From the NCBI GenBank assembly GCA_018304025.1, contig JAGVXA010000010.1, forward strand, positions 1 to 41,870: a stretch of 41,870 nt of DNA. The letters are read 5' to 3'. Shown here in pieces: positions 1 to 9,673 of the stretch (the first letter of the stretch is position 1; each line of letters starts with the position of its first letter). The stretch is from Candidatus Pacearchaeota archaeon. Lineage in GTDB: Archaea > Nanobdellota > Nanobdellia > Pacearchaeales > GW2011-AR1. A program made the translations under genes and the position numbers. The notes beneath the pieces are model-generated. The model had not been told where the DNA came from. It saw nothing but the letters and a program-made list of their open reading frames with translations, and searched no databases.

Positions 1-19
1 TCCTTCGGCTTTCAGCCGT

Positions 20-43
20 AGAGTCTCCAAGAGACTCTTTTTT
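20..43 (+). terminator. Hairpin followed by T-run, terminator-like
   Basis: AGAGTCTC-CAA-GAGACTCT followed by TTTTT; preceded by a second hairpin CGGCT-TTC-AGCCG. Confidence 0.4.
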
Positions 44-149
44 GTGAATTTCATAGGCTGATATAAATCAGCGTTGAGAACTAATTTTCGGATACCACAA
101 TTAATTTCTTATTACAAACGTTTATAAACGCACATTTTGATAGACAAAC

Positions 150-578
150 ATGGGAAACTTTAAATCAAACAATCGGGGCGGATTTGGAAACAGATCCGGC
201 GGCAGAAGTTTTGGCGGAAGCTCTCGGGGACGCGGCGGATTCGGCGGAGGATTCGGGGGCGGGAGAGATTTCGGAAGAAGAAATACTGAAATGCACGACG
301 CTGTCTGTGCTAAATGCGGAAAGCAATGCCAAATTCCATTCAGGCCAACTGGAGACAAGCCTGTTTTTTGCAGCGATTGTTTCAGACAAAACGAAGGCTC
401 GAGAAATAACTCTTCGCAATCAGGAGCTTCTTCAGAGCAGATGAAACAGATTAACGCAAAACTTGACAAGATACTTTTGATTTTACAAGATTTAGAACTT
501 GATACGGATGATGATTTTGACGAAGAGGAAGAAGATTTGGATGAAGAGGATGAAGACGATTCTGAAGCGGATTTGTAA
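150..578 (+). CDS. Small zinc-ribbon protein (CxxC-x17-CxxC type) with Gly/Arg-rich N-terminus and acidic C-terminus
   Basis: CAKCGKQCQIPFRPTGDKPVFCSDCF; RGG-like N-terminus; D/E-rich tail. Confidence 0.75.
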   Translation: MGNFKSNNRGGFGNRSGGRSFGGSSRGRGGFGGGFGGGRDFGRRNTEMHDAVCAKCGKQCQIPFRPTGDKPVFCSDCFRQNEGSRNNSSQSGASSEQMKQINAKLDKILLILQDLELDTDDDFDEEEEDLDEEDEDDSEADL

Positions 579-655
579 TTCTGTTTGCTGAAATAGATTA
601 TGGGTTTTTATAATACTAAAATACGCGAAAAGCTTTTAATTGTAAATATTTAGGG

Positions 656-1552
656 TTGGGCATGGCAAAATTAAGTGATGTGATTTTTGGAAACCCTTAT
701 CTTAATATTACTACAAAAATTGTGATTATTTTATCTGCTGCGCTAGTTTTAACTATAATCGCAAAGATATTTTTTTTGAGACTTTCCAGGAAAGCGTCTA
801 ATGAAATTTCTGTAGAAGAAAAGAAGCTGAAGCAGACGCGAATTAATTTTTTGAGAGTGCTTATTATTTTTATGATTTATCTTTCTGCTGTTGTGTTTAT
901 TCTTTTTTTGATTCCGGGGTTCAAGGCGTTTTCGGTTTCTTTGCTGGCGGGGGCAGGAATATTGGCGATTGTCGTCGGACTTGCTGCGCAGAAAACTCTG
1001 ACAAATATAATTTCCGGAATTTCAATTGCAGTTTCTGTTCCTTTTAGGATAGGGGACAAGGTAAAAATAGGGGAAGAATATGGAGATGTCGAGGAGCTTA
1101 CTCTGACGCATACTGTTATGAAGACTTGGGATAACAGAAGAGTTATCATTCCGAATTCGCTGGTTTCTGACAAAGAGGTGATTAATTACAGCATTAAGGA
1201 CGAAAAGCTGATGTGGACGATTAACATTGGAATTGGATACGATTCTGACATTGACAAGGCGAGGAAAATTATGCTGGACAAGGCGAAGAAACATCCTGAT
1301 GTTATTGTTCCGGATGTTGTTGATGCGAAGGGAGAAATTGAAAAGGGCGAGCCGTACGTGACTGTTACAGAATGCGCAGATTATTCTGTTAAACTGAGAT
1401 TATATTTTTGGGTTGCTGCGCCGAACAAAGCGTGGAAAACGAGTTTTGAATTGATAGAGCAGATTAAGAAAGAATTTGACAAGCAGGGAATTGAGTTTCC
1501 TTATTTGCAGAGAACGATTGTGAGGAAGAAGAGAATTAGGAGGGGGAAATAG
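656..1552 (+). CDS. mscS: Mechanosensitive ion channel, MscS family
   Basis: N-terminal TM helices, AGAGILAIVVGLAAQKTLTNIISGISI pore-helix pattern, IPNSLV beta domain. Confidence 0.85.
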   Translation: MGMAKLSDVIFGNPYLNITTKIVIILSAALVLTIIAKIFFLRLSRKASNEISVEEKKLKQTRINFLRVLIIFMIYLSAVVFILFLIPGFKAFSVSLLAGAGILAIVVGLAAQKTLTNIISGISIAVSVPFRIGDKVKIGEEYGDVEELTLTHTVMKTWDNRRVIIPNSLVSDKEVINYSIKDEKLMWTINIGIGYDSDIDKARKIMLDKAKKHPDVIVPDVVDAKGEIEKGEPYVTVTECADYSVKLRLYFWVAAPNKAWKTSFELIEQIKKEFDKQGIEFPYLQRTIVRKKRIRRGK

Positions 1553-1578
1553 TTTTTAGTTTATATAAAATATATTCG

Positions 1579-1667
1579 TTTCGGCACGCAATTGGACGCA
1601 CAATTTTGTTCGGCTGTGCGTCTTATCTCTATGAAAATTTACTTCGTAAATTTTCTGCGTGCTGAAA
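1579..1667 (+). repeat. Three-stem structured repeat, copy 1
   Basis: Outer stem TTTCGGCACGC/GCGTGCTGAAA; inner stem GACGCACA/TGTGCGTC; hairpin AAAATTTAC-TTC-GTAAATTTT. Confidence 0.8.
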
Positions 1668-1737
1668 TCTATAATCGAGGACATAGGAAACTTTAAAAAC
1701 CGAATTTTGCTGGAAATATTAACCCCTTGGAGTTAAA

Positions 1738-2340
1738 ATGTTTTATCTGTTAAAAGTTGAAGAATATGTAAGAGTCGAGCCGAAGCACTTTGGTTTGCCG
1801 ACGCACGAAGCTATAGAAAAGCAGCTGAATGAAGATTTTGTAGATAGCATCACGAAAGAATACGGCTACGTTATTTCAGTTATTTCCGTCGACAAAATTG
1901 AAGAGGGAGTGATTATTCCCGGAGACGGCTCCGCGTTTTATAATTCTATATTTAATCTGCTGGTTTGGAAACCTGAATTGCACGAGCTAGTTTACGGAAC
2001 AATAACAGAGATTACTAATTTTGGAGCTTTTATTCAAATTGGGCCTGCGCAGGGAATGATTCATATTTCGCAAACAATGGAAGATTACGTTTCTCTTTCA
2101 AAGTCGGGAACGTTGTCTGGAAAGAGTTCAAAAAGAAATTTGGCTAAGGGAGATGACTGTGCTGCGAGAATTGTTGCGATTTCGTATAAAGCAGATACTC
2201 CGAAGATTGGATTGACAATGAGACAGCCGGGTTTGGGAAAATTGCAATGGCTGGACGAAGACAGGCAAAAGAAAGAATCTGCTTCGAAGAAATCTTCGAA
2301 TAAAGAAGATAGGAAGGGGAAGAAGGGGGGGAAGAAATAA
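1738..2340 (+). CDS. rpo7: DNA-directed RNA polymerase subunit Rpo7 (E')
   Basis: MFYLLKVEEYVRVEP... N-terminus, S1 domain GTITEITNFGAFIQIGPAQGMIHISQ; followed by spt4. Confidence 0.93.
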   Translation: MFYLLKVEEYVRVEPKHFGLPTHEAIEKQLNEDFVDSITKEYGYVISVISVDKIEEGVIIPGDGSAFYNSIFNLLVWKPELHELVYGTITEITNFGAFIQIGPAQGMIHISQTMEDYVSLSKSGTLSGKSSKRNLAKGDDCAARIVAISYKADTPKIGLTMRQPGLGKLQWLDEDRQKKESASKKSSNKEDRKGKKGGKK

Positions 2341-2525
2341 TGGCAAAGGAAAAAGCGTGCAGGAATTGCAAGACGATTCACACATTAGCGAAATGCCCGC
2401 AATGCGGGAGCGAGGAATTTAGCGAGGGGTTCAAGGGAAAAGTTACGGTGTTTAATCCAGATGAATCAGAAATCGCGAAGAGGTTGAAGATAACGCAAAA
2501 AGGAGTTTACGCGATTAAATTATAA
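2340..2525 (+). CDS. spt4: Transcription elongation factor Spt4 (RpoE'')
   Basis: Zinc ribbon CRNCKTIHTLAKCPQCGS; adjacent to rpo7. Confidence 0.9.
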   Translation: MAKEKACRNCKTIHTLAKCPQCGSEEFSEGFKGKVTVFNPDESEIAKRLKITQKGVYAIKL

Positions 2526-2526
2526 T

Positions 2527-2799
2527 ATGGAGATCTTAAATCAAACTCGGAATGAATTATTGAAGAGAAATGAAGTCAAGGGAATTGTTAGCTCTGTCGG
2601 GAATTTTGGTGTTGGAAATGCGATGAAAACAGTTGTTGAGCAAATGAAAGCTGCCGAGGAAAATGTTGTTATCAAGAATGTCAAGAGCAAATTCGGGAGA
2701 GACACTTTTTTGATTGAGGCGTTGATTTATGATTCTGTCGAGGACAAAATGAAGATTGAGCCGAAGGTTAAAGAGAAGAAAAAGGCGGGGGCGCAATAA
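2527..2799 (+). CDS. rps24e: 30S ribosomal protein S24e
   Basis: [17 protein letters not shown]...; conserved archaeal gene order. Confidence 0.85.
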   Translation: MEILNQTRNELLKRNEVKGIVSSVGNFGVGNAMKTVVEQMKAAEENVVIKNVKSKFGRDTFLIEALIYDSVEDKMKIEPKVKEKKKAGAQ

Positions 2800-2801
2800 A
2801 A

Positions 2802-3011
2802 ATGGGAACACAAAAAGGCGGCTCTAAAACAGACAGCCAAGGCAAGAAGCCGCACAAGAACAAGCTGACTTCCAAGAAATATTCTCTTTATGTCGACGGG
2901 AAGAAGAAAAACAAAACCTGCCCGAGATGCGGACCGGGAAATTTTTTGGCTAATCACAAAAATAGGGTGTATTGCGGGAAGTGCCATTATACTGAATTTG
3001 TTAAGAAGTGA
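2802..3011 (+). CDS. rps27ae: 30S ribosomal protein S27ae
   Basis: [27 protein letters not shown] zinc ribbon; gene order. Confidence 0.9.
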   Translation: MGTQKGGSKTDSQGKKPHKNKLTSKKYSLYVDGKKKNKTCPRCGPGNFLANHKNRVYCGKCHYTEFVKK

Positions 3012-3069
3012 TTGAAAGGATATATTTAATTCTAATAAAGAATAAATACTCTCAAACTATTTTTTGTTT

Positions 3070-3354
3070 ATGGTTAAAACGATTGAAAGACTGCCGACGG
3101 AAAAAGAGGAAATGGCGAGAGTCGGGAGAGCGGTTAAAATAGCGAAAAGAGTTTGTAATGGGCGGGAAATTTATTCTCCTGAAGGCGGCACATGGCTTGC
3201 TATTCATAATAATTCTCACAGAGATGTAGGCATATATGTTTATCCTTTAGATCGACGTATTGAATACGAATGGGGTCATAAAGAAAAAGCCAAGTCTTTG
3301 GGAAGGGCTCTTGAAAAGAAAAGAGAAGGCGAATATAGAGTTTTGAGAAGATGA
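3070..3354 (+). CDS. Hypothetical small protein
   Basis: Intact ORF in intergenic space; no family recognised. Confidence 0.5.
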   Translation: MVKTIERLPTEKEEMARVGRAVKIAKRVCNGREIYSPEGGTWLAIHNNSHRDVGIYVYPLDRRIEYEWGHKEKAKSLGRALEKKREGEYRVLRR

Positions 3355-3442
3355 TTAGAAATTAAATGTTTGAGAATTCTCCTTTTTTAGACTAAGCGTT
3401 GTCGAAGGAAAGACTTAAAATATCTGGTTTCTTGTATAAATC

Positions 3443-6400
3443 ATGCGAAAAAGAGGCGCAATATTCCTAATTCTGTTATTTTCTCTAGCTCTGGTCAGCG
3501 CATCTGAAATTGACGAGCAGATTCAGAAGCTAACTTACTCTGCCGAAGAATATGAAACAGGCAATATAAATTATGTTCAGCTGCTGGTTTATATCTCTGC
3601 TGTTCGCGAAGGATTGAATGAAATGTTTGGAGCGAGCAGCAAAGAGATGGGTGGAATTATCAAAGAAGAGCAGCTAAAAAATGTTTTGGGCGAGCCTGCT
3701 GAACTCACTGGATGGGTGTGGGTTGAAGAAAGCCAGCATGAAAAAAAATTAGACGAGGATATTCCTGTTTGGAAAAAAATTGTTTTCGACGGGAAAAAAA
3801 TTCAGATAAGACTTGCTGCATTTCCTTCTTTATACAAAAACGAAATAATTTACAGGCTGAATTTTGAGACAGAGTTCAAGAAACCAGAAGAGCAAATGGA
3901 CGTCAAGGGAAGAATAGACGACATTAAAGCTTTGGCGGAGGAATTTAACGCGGATTCTTCTTCGGGGAATGCAGAAGAATTAGCAAAAGAATCTGTGAAC
4001 GCTGAAAGAGCTTTTGAATCTTACTTCAGAATGAACGGGGGAAAGTGCGAGAATTTGATGGCTGAGCTTTTTGGCGCTGAAAATAAAAGAGAGGCGCAGC
4101 ATATGCTTGTTTATGAAATTCAATTTTCAGAGGGAGATAATTTTGAAGCTATTTTGAGATTGGAGTTGTGCGACGAATGCGAATGGAATTGGGTAAATAT
4201 GAATTTGAATCTTGAAAGCAGAGGAAGAATGCCTCGAGAAAAGGAAGGTTCTGGGGGAGCATCGAAAGAAGAATTTATGAGCATGGAGACGGGCGCATTT
4301 GAGTCTGAAACAAAAAGTTTGATCGAGAATATAAAGAGTTCCTTGGAGAAAGAAGATTTTGGAGCTGCCATGTCTTACTCTGAAGAATTAAATATGCTGA
4401 CTCAGGCGTGGAATGAAAAATCCAACGACGTATGGAAACAAATAGATAAAGATTTTAGCAGGGAAAAAACTTTTTCGAGTCCGGAGGAAGAAAGGGAATT
4501 TAATGAAAATTACGGCTGGATTAAAGAAGAACAAGAAAGAAGAAGCAGGGAGAAAGAATTAAGGAATTTGAATTACCAGGAAAGAAAGGCATTTTATCTG
4601 GATTTGTTTGCGGATTACGAGAAAAAAGAATTTTATTTTGAGCAGACTGAATATCAGAAAAGATTAGTTGAAGAGTTCAAGGAGAGAGGAGAAGAAATTT
4701 GCGACAACGGAAAAGATGACAATGAAAATGGGCAGATAGATTGTGCTGACGCGCAATGCGGCGGGAAGATTTGCGGAAAGTCAACTCGCTCGGTTGTTTC
4801 CGAAGGAAATGGAAGTTCTTCTGAAGAAGTCGAGTTATACTGCATTTCAAATGAGTGCACTGAAAAAGAGTGGATTAAAGAAGCGGGTCTTTTGTCTGTC
4901 TGCGGGAATAATATTTGCGAAGAAGGAGAAAAAGAAGAAGGATTGAATTTTGACGGGAACGGAACATTGGGCGGTTGTCCGGGAGATTGCATCTTATGCG
5001 AGAGTTACGATTCAATAAATTGTTCGGGAAGAGTTATTTTCTCTGGGAAAAATGAGATGGGATGCCCGCTTGCTCCGGTTTGTGTTGAAGAGAATCTTTG
5101 CGAGAATGACGAGGACTGTGAATTTTTATGCGGCAAGGGAGTTTGCACTGAAGGAAAATGCGAAGTTGCTGAGCTGACAGAATGCGGCGAGTCAGAGTGC
5201 ACTGAAGGGCAGGAAAAAGTTATGAAATGCGGGGAGCAGGAAATTGTCCAGGCAATTTGCAGCGGGGGCTTGTGGGAAAATCTTGAAATAGAATGCGGAG
5301 CTGGCGAAATGACTGAAGAGGTAACTGAGGAGATAGCTGTTGTCGGAGAAGAGTGTTCTGTTAAATCTGATTGCGGCGGAGAAGATGACGTTTGCAGTAA
5401 CGGGAAATGCGTTACTCTTCCTGAAAATTCTGAAGAAGGAGAAGAGGGAGAAGTAGTTGCCGCTTCTTCTGAGGGTGGAGAGGAAGAAACTGAAGATGGC
5501 GAGGAAGAAACTGAAGATGGCGAAGAAGAAACTGAAGATAGCGAGGAAGGAGTTCAAGAAAGTCCGGCAGAGAGTGAATCTGATGGGGTTGAGGAACCTG
5601 AACAATCTGCTGAAGAATCTTCTGAACCTGAATCTGCGCCTGAAGTTTCTGAGCCAGAGAGTTCTGAGTCCAGCGAAGAATCTTCTGAGCCGGAGATAAC
5701 AGGAAATGTTATTCTTGGTTTCTTTTTGACGCTCGGACAAAGATTGGGAATTACTGGATTCTCTGTTGAGGACGGAGGAGACACGAGCAGTGATAGTGAT
5801 AGCAGTGATTCAAGCAGTGACAGCAGTGATTCAACTGGAGATGAAAGCGTGACAGTTGATAATTATGTTGCAGAAAGCGAGCCAGATTCAGAGGACGGCG
5901 AAGATTTTTCTGAAAGACAAGATGGCGAGTTTGTTGATGGCGGCGGTGAAATAATGATGGAAGGTTCAGGGGGAAATTATGAAGATGATAATCGGGAAGA
6001 ATACAGAGATGACAGGCGCGAAGAAGATAACCAGCAAAGATGCGGGGAAGAATGCAAAAGAATTTGTTTTGAAAACGAGATAAGGCCTTGCGTTGAGAAA
6101 TGCCTGAGAGAAGAATGCGGGAATGAGTTTGACTGCAATGTCGAAGAAGTGCAGAAAAGCTGCGAAGGAAGCTGCAAGGGAGACACTAGCGGATGCGAAG
6201 GCGACTGCGTGCCAAAATGCACGTCTGGAGGAGAGGACTGGTGGAAAGAATTTCAGAGAGAGCCTGAAGAAGAGCAATGGAAAGAAGAGAAGGGAGTTTT
6301 CCAAGCTGGCGGCGGATGCAGACAGGCGCAAGGAAAAACAGAGGGATTTATTTGGTTTGGGGGATGGGGAGAGCCGTTTGGAGAGATAGAGAAATTAAAA

Positions 6401-7462
6401 CAAAAATATTACCGCGGAGGACATGCGGACTGGTGCAAATGGGAAATGGAAAATTTGGCAAGACAAAGAAAAGAATTTGAAGAAGGATTTAATCAGGAAT
6501 TTGTGACGTGGTTCTTCGAGCAATACCTGGCGGATTCTGCTGAGGACTGGGAGAAACATGTTTCTGGAATTTTTGAACTTTACTGGAAAGATGTTGAAAT
6601 GTCGAAGCAAATGGCTGAAAGAATGCAGTGCTTGGGAACTGATAAATTTCCGGAAACTAATTTAATCAATGTCAAGTACGAAACGGAATACGGAATGATA
6701 GAGTTTTGGGAAGAAAAGAAAACTGTGAAATTTGATGGAATGGAAAAAGAAGTTGAACTTGTTTCTCCTTATATGAAAGTTTGGATTTTCCCGTCGAAAG
6801 AAGTGTTTAAGACGGAAATGAAAAGTGCTATGAAAAAACATATCTTTCCGGGTTCAGAGGGAGGGCAGGGAAGCCCGAGTGCTGAAGAAAAAGAGGAGAT
6901 GAAAAAAGACAAACAGTTCATGGAGTGGCTAGCGCAAATTTCTGAAAAATACGGCGGGAGTTTTGATGTTGCTCTTCAGTTCAAAGATTATGAAAAAGAT
7001 GAAGTTGTGTTTAATTTGTACATAAAAATGGACGAGCAGAATTTGGTAGAGGTTGAGCCGATGCCTTACGACGAGGTTCCTGCTGAAGACGGGCGCGTTG
7101 AACTTGATTTCAATAAAATTTACGAGCTCGTAACGATAGGCGAGAAAGACATGCAGCAAATACGAACTGAAAGTCCGCCATGGGACAAGAGAAAATTTGA
7201 GCCTGTTAGGAAAATAAAAGAGGTTAGCGGCGGAGCTAGAATGTGGATGAAGCAAAGAGACTTGATTAATTCGGCAAAATATTATCCTGAATCTGGAGAG
7301 GAAGATATGAAAATGTTTACAAAAGAAATGCTCGGCGGAATGTTTGGCGGACCTCGCAGCGAGCCTTCTGAAGAGGAAAGAAAGGAAGGCGACGACAAAA
7401 GCGGAGAGATTTGGGAAGAAAAAGAATTTGTTACCGGGGAAATTATTTTAGAGCCGGATTAA
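3443..7462 (+). CDS. Very large acidic, cysteine-rich secreted or surface protein
   Basis: N-terminal signal peptide; CDNGKDDNENGQIDCADAQC motif; Cys-rich clusters; Glu/Ser-rich low-complexity region. Confidence 0.85.
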   Translation: MRKRGAIFLILLFSLALVSASEIDEQIQKLTYSAEEYETGNINYVQLLVYISAVREGLNEMFGASSKEMGGIIKEEQLKNVLGEPAELTGWVWVEESQHEKKLDEDIPVWKKIVFDGKKIQIRLAAFPSLYKNEIIYRLNFETEFKKPEEQMDVKGRIDDIKALAEEFNADSSSGNAEELAKESVNAERAFESYFRMNGGKCENLMAELFGAENKREAQHMLVYEIQFSEGDNFEAILRLELCDECEWNWVNMNLNLESRGRMPREKEGSGGASKEEFMSMETGAFESETKSLIENIKSSLEKEDFGAAMSYSEELNMLTQAWNEKSNDVWKQIDKDFSREKTFSSPEEEREFNENYGWIKEEQERRSREKELRNLNYQERKAFYLDLFADYEKKEFYFEQTEYQKRLVEEFKERGEEICDNGKDDNENGQIDCADAQCGGKICGKSTRSVVSEGNGSSSEEVELYCISNECTEKEWIKEAGLLSVCGNNICEEGEKEEGLNFDGNGTLGGCPGDCILCESYDSINCSGRVIFSGKNEMGCPLAPVCVEENLCENDEDCEFLCGKGVCTEGKCEVAELTECGESECTEGQEKVMKCGEQEIVQAICSGGLWENLEIECGAGEMTEEVTEEIAVVGEECSVKSDCGGEDDVCSNGKCVTLPENSEEGEEGEVVAASSEGGEEETEDGEEETEDGEEETEDSEEGVQESPAESESDGVEEPEQSAEESSEPESAPEVSEPESSESSEESSEPEITGNVILGFFLTLGQRLGITGFSVEDGGDTSSDSDSSDSSSDSSDSTGDESVTVDNYVAESEPDSEDGEDFSERQDGEFVDGGGEIMMEGSGGNYEDDNREEYRDDRREEDNQQRCGEECKRICFENEIRPCVEKCLREECGNEFDCNVEEVQKSCEGSCKGDTSGCEGDCVPKCTSGGEDWWKEFQREPEEEQWKEEKGVFQAGGGCRQAQGKTEGFIWFGGWGEPFGEIEKLKQKYYRGGHADWCKWEMENLARQRKEFEEGFNQEFVTWFFEQYLADSAEDWEKHVSGIFELYWKDVEMSKQMAERMQCLGTDKFPETNLINVKYETEYGMIEFWEEKKTVKFDGMEKEVELVSPYMKVWIFPSKEVFKTEMKSAMKKHIFPGSEGGQGSPSAEEKEEMKKDKQFMEWLAQISEKYGGSFDVALQFKDYEKDEVVFNLYIKMDEQNLVEVEPMPYDEVPAEDGRVELDFNKIYELVTIGEKDMQQIRTESPPWDKRKFEPVRKIKEVSGGARMWMKQRDLINSAKYYPESGEEDMKMFTKEMLGGMFGGPRSEPSEEERKEGDDKSGEIWEEKEFVTGEIILEPD
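5478..5544 (+). repeat. Tandem in-frame repeat (GEEETED)
   Basis: gaggaagaaactgaagatggc repeated three times with minor variation. Confidence 0.8.
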
Positions 7463-7492
7463 TTTTGTTAGGGAAAGACTTAAATTCAATTC

Positions 7493-8020
7493 TTGTTTGA
7501 TTATGAGATGGTGCGCGGACAAAGAGAAAATATTCCTCTGCGGGAAGCTGAAAGACTTGCGGGAAGAATTCTTAAAGAAATAAAGAAACTGCCCGGAGTT
7601 GACAAAGCGCTTGCTGCGGGTTCTGTTCGACGGAGAATTAAATTAGTTAGAAATATTAATTTGGTTGTTGAAAGTTCTGATTCAAAAAGAATTATAGACG
7701 AATTTGTCAAGATGAAATTTGTCAAGACGGTTTTGTCGAGGGATAATTTCAGAGCGAGCATTCTTACGAATAAAGGAATTGAGGTAGACTTGAGTATTTT
7801 CGAGCATTCAAGCTTTGGTTCTGGGCTGTTGTATTTGACAGGAAGCAAAGAACATAATATTTGGATGAAAAAAATTGCTGCGCAAGACGGACTTTTACTG
7901 AATGAATTCGGATTGTTTCAAGGAAAGACGAAGATTGGGGGGAAAACTGAAAAAGGAATTTACGCTTTGCTGGGATTTAAATTTGTCAAGCCGGAAAATA
8001 GATTTGGCGAGGACGAATAA
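7493..8020 (+). CDS. Family X DNA polymerase-like / PolX-type nucleotidyltransferase domain protein
   Basis: LPGVDKALAAGSVRRRI...GIEVDLSIFE...GSGLLYLTGSKEHNIWMKKIAAQDGLLLNEFGLF. Confidence 0.75.
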   Translation: MFDYEMVRGQRENIPLREAERLAGRILKEIKKLPGVDKALAAGSVRRRIKLVRNINLVVESSDSKRIIDEFVKMKFVKTVLSRDNFRASILTNKGIEVDLSIFEHSSFGSGLLYLTGSKEHNIWMKKIAAQDGLLLNEFGLFQGKTKIGGKTEKGIYALLGFKFVKPENRFGEDE

Positions 8021-8373
8021 TGGATTATCTGCAGATTTTTAGGGTTATTGTTGTTTTGGTGATTTTTGTATTTTCTGCGCTGCCTTTGCATAGGGCTGTT
8101 CGGATTTTCAAGCCGAAGACAACTTACTGGAAAACTTTTCTGGTTGTTTTAATTTCTGGTTTTTTTGTTTCGCTGATTAATTCCTTTTTTACATTTTGGG
8201 GAGGGTTTGTTGCGTTTGTTTTTTTGATTTTTGTTTACAGCAAAGCGTTTGGATTAAAGAAACGCAAGGCATTTTTAGTTTGGGTGCTGCAGTTGGTATT
8301 TGTCGTCGTATCTTCTTTGATTTTTGAACTGGCTGTTAGACTGATTTCTGATTTTTCTTTTTTTGGCGGTTAG
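8020..8373 (+). CDS. Small integral membrane protein, unknown
   Basis: Multiple hydrophobic segments; overlaps preceding stop by a few nt. Confidence 0.6.
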   Translation: MDYLQIFRVIVVLVIFVFSALPLHRAVRIFKPKTTYWKTFLVVLISGFFVSLINSFFTFWGGFVAFVFLIFVYSKAFGLKKRKAFLVWVLQLVFVVVSSLIFELAVRLISDFSFFGG

Positions 8374-8407
8374 GAAATTATAAAAAGGAAGAATTACTGG
8401 CAGTTGA

Positions 8408-9052
8408 ATGAAATATAAAAAGGGGTTGAGTTTGTTGTTTTTTGTTTTTTTGGCTACGGCGATATTTGTAGTGATTCTTTTTTTATTTTATTTTAATGGA
8501 GAAAACGGCGGGGCGGAACCTGAAAGCGCAGTTACAGAAAAAAATGAAAGTACAGATGTTGGCGAGCCGGTTTCTTTGCCGACGCTAAACGAAACGCATT
8601 TGGCTTGTTCAAATAATTCCTGTGTCGCTGTTGACGGAGCCGGGAGTGATGAATGCAATGACTCTGCTGATTGCCAGCCTGTTGTGGCTTTTCCGGATTT
8701 GATAATTAAAAATATAACCATGGCGGTAACGAAGAGTTCCAAGAATTCGACAACAAATATAACTTGGCATACTGTGAAGGTTTCTGTAACTGTCAAAAAT
8801 ATTGGAACTGCGAGCGCGAATCAGTCTGTGACTCAAATAACTTTTGCTGGAGATTTATTGCCGATGAGTTCTGCGAAGGTTTTTACGTCTGTGCTAGAGC
8901 CGGATAAAGAGACAACTTTGGAGTCGAGTTATGAGGAACTGCTCAAAGGGGATTATGACGCGACAGCCAGCGTGGATATTTTGCGAAAGATTGAGGAGTT
9001 GGACGAGACGAATAATGGGTTTTCTGTGGCGAGATTGACTGTTAAGGATTAG
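8408..9052 (+). CDS. Secreted or anchored CARDB-like domain protein
   Basis: N-terminal TM; FPDLIIKNITM...VSVTVKNIGTASANQS...LDETNNGFSVARL. Confidence 0.7.
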   Translation: MKYKKGLSLLFFVFLATAIFVVILFLFYFNGENGGAEPESAVTEKNESTDVGEPVSLPTLNETHLACSNNSCVAVDGAGSDECNDSADCQPVVAFPDLIIKNITMAVTKSSKNSTTNITWHTVKVSVTVKNIGTASANQSVTQITFAGDLLPMSSAKVFTSVLEPDKETTLESSYEELLKGDYDATASVDILRKIEELDETNNGFSVARLTVKD

Positions 9053-9252
9053 AATTTGAAAAAGAAACAACCGTGCCTGATTTTAGACAGGATCTTGTTT
9101 CTTTTTGAGGAGTATAAGGAGAGAATCTAGTAGTAATTCGGATATACTTTACTGCCTTGTTAAAGGACTTTGTTGTAAAGTCTTGAAGAATTACTTTTCT
9201 TCTCTCTTTTCCGTAGGAATATACTCTTTCTATAATTTGTCTATAATTATAA

Positions 9253-9324
9253 ACAAAATTTAACCCTTGAACTTCACTGCGTTCATTCAAGGCTTAAAAT
9301 TCTTTCAGAATTTTAACCCTTGAA
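9253..9324 (+). repeat. 72-nt direct repeat unit, copy A, containing an imperfect hairpin
   Basis: acaaaatttaacccttgaacttcactgcgttcattcaaggcttaaaattctttcagaattttaacccttgaa, also at 9377-9448. Confidence 0.9.
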
Positions 9325-9376
9325 AATCCTACGCTCATTTCATTCGCTTCGTCAATTCAAGTGTTAAATTTTGGGT

Positions 9377-9448
9377 ACAAAATTTAACCCTTGAACTTCA
9401 CTGCGTTCATTCAAGGCTTAAAATTCTTTCAGAATTTTAACCCTTGAA
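9377..9448 (+). repeat. 72-nt direct repeat unit, copy B
   Basis: Same sequence as 9253-9324, offset 124 nt. Confidence 0.9.
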
Positions 9449-9673
9449 GAGGAGGTTTAATCCAAGCTAAAATAGATGAACTAAACGTCCTCTCCCGGGC
9501 AAAAAGAGGTGATAGTATATCGATGTACTTTTGGTATTTAAACTTTTCGGTATGTTGTAACTTCTTAATGAGAACAGCAGTTAGTTGTAACTAAAAGTGG
9601 TTTGGAAAAGTGCGGGTTAAGTTAAAAGGATTGTGAAGGTAAGTTCTATAAATAAGAGATTCTTGGGGAAGAG

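Noticed and set aside
3443-7462. Many minus-strand and alternative-frame ORFs inside the large acidic protein (e.g. 5192-5740, 5966-6331)
   Set aside because: Low-complexity shadow ORFs antisense to a Glu/Ser-rich coding sequence; no recognisable domains
9240-9450. Possible CRISPR array
   Set aside because: Only two repeat units, each with a hairpin and no regular unique spacers; no cas genes in the window
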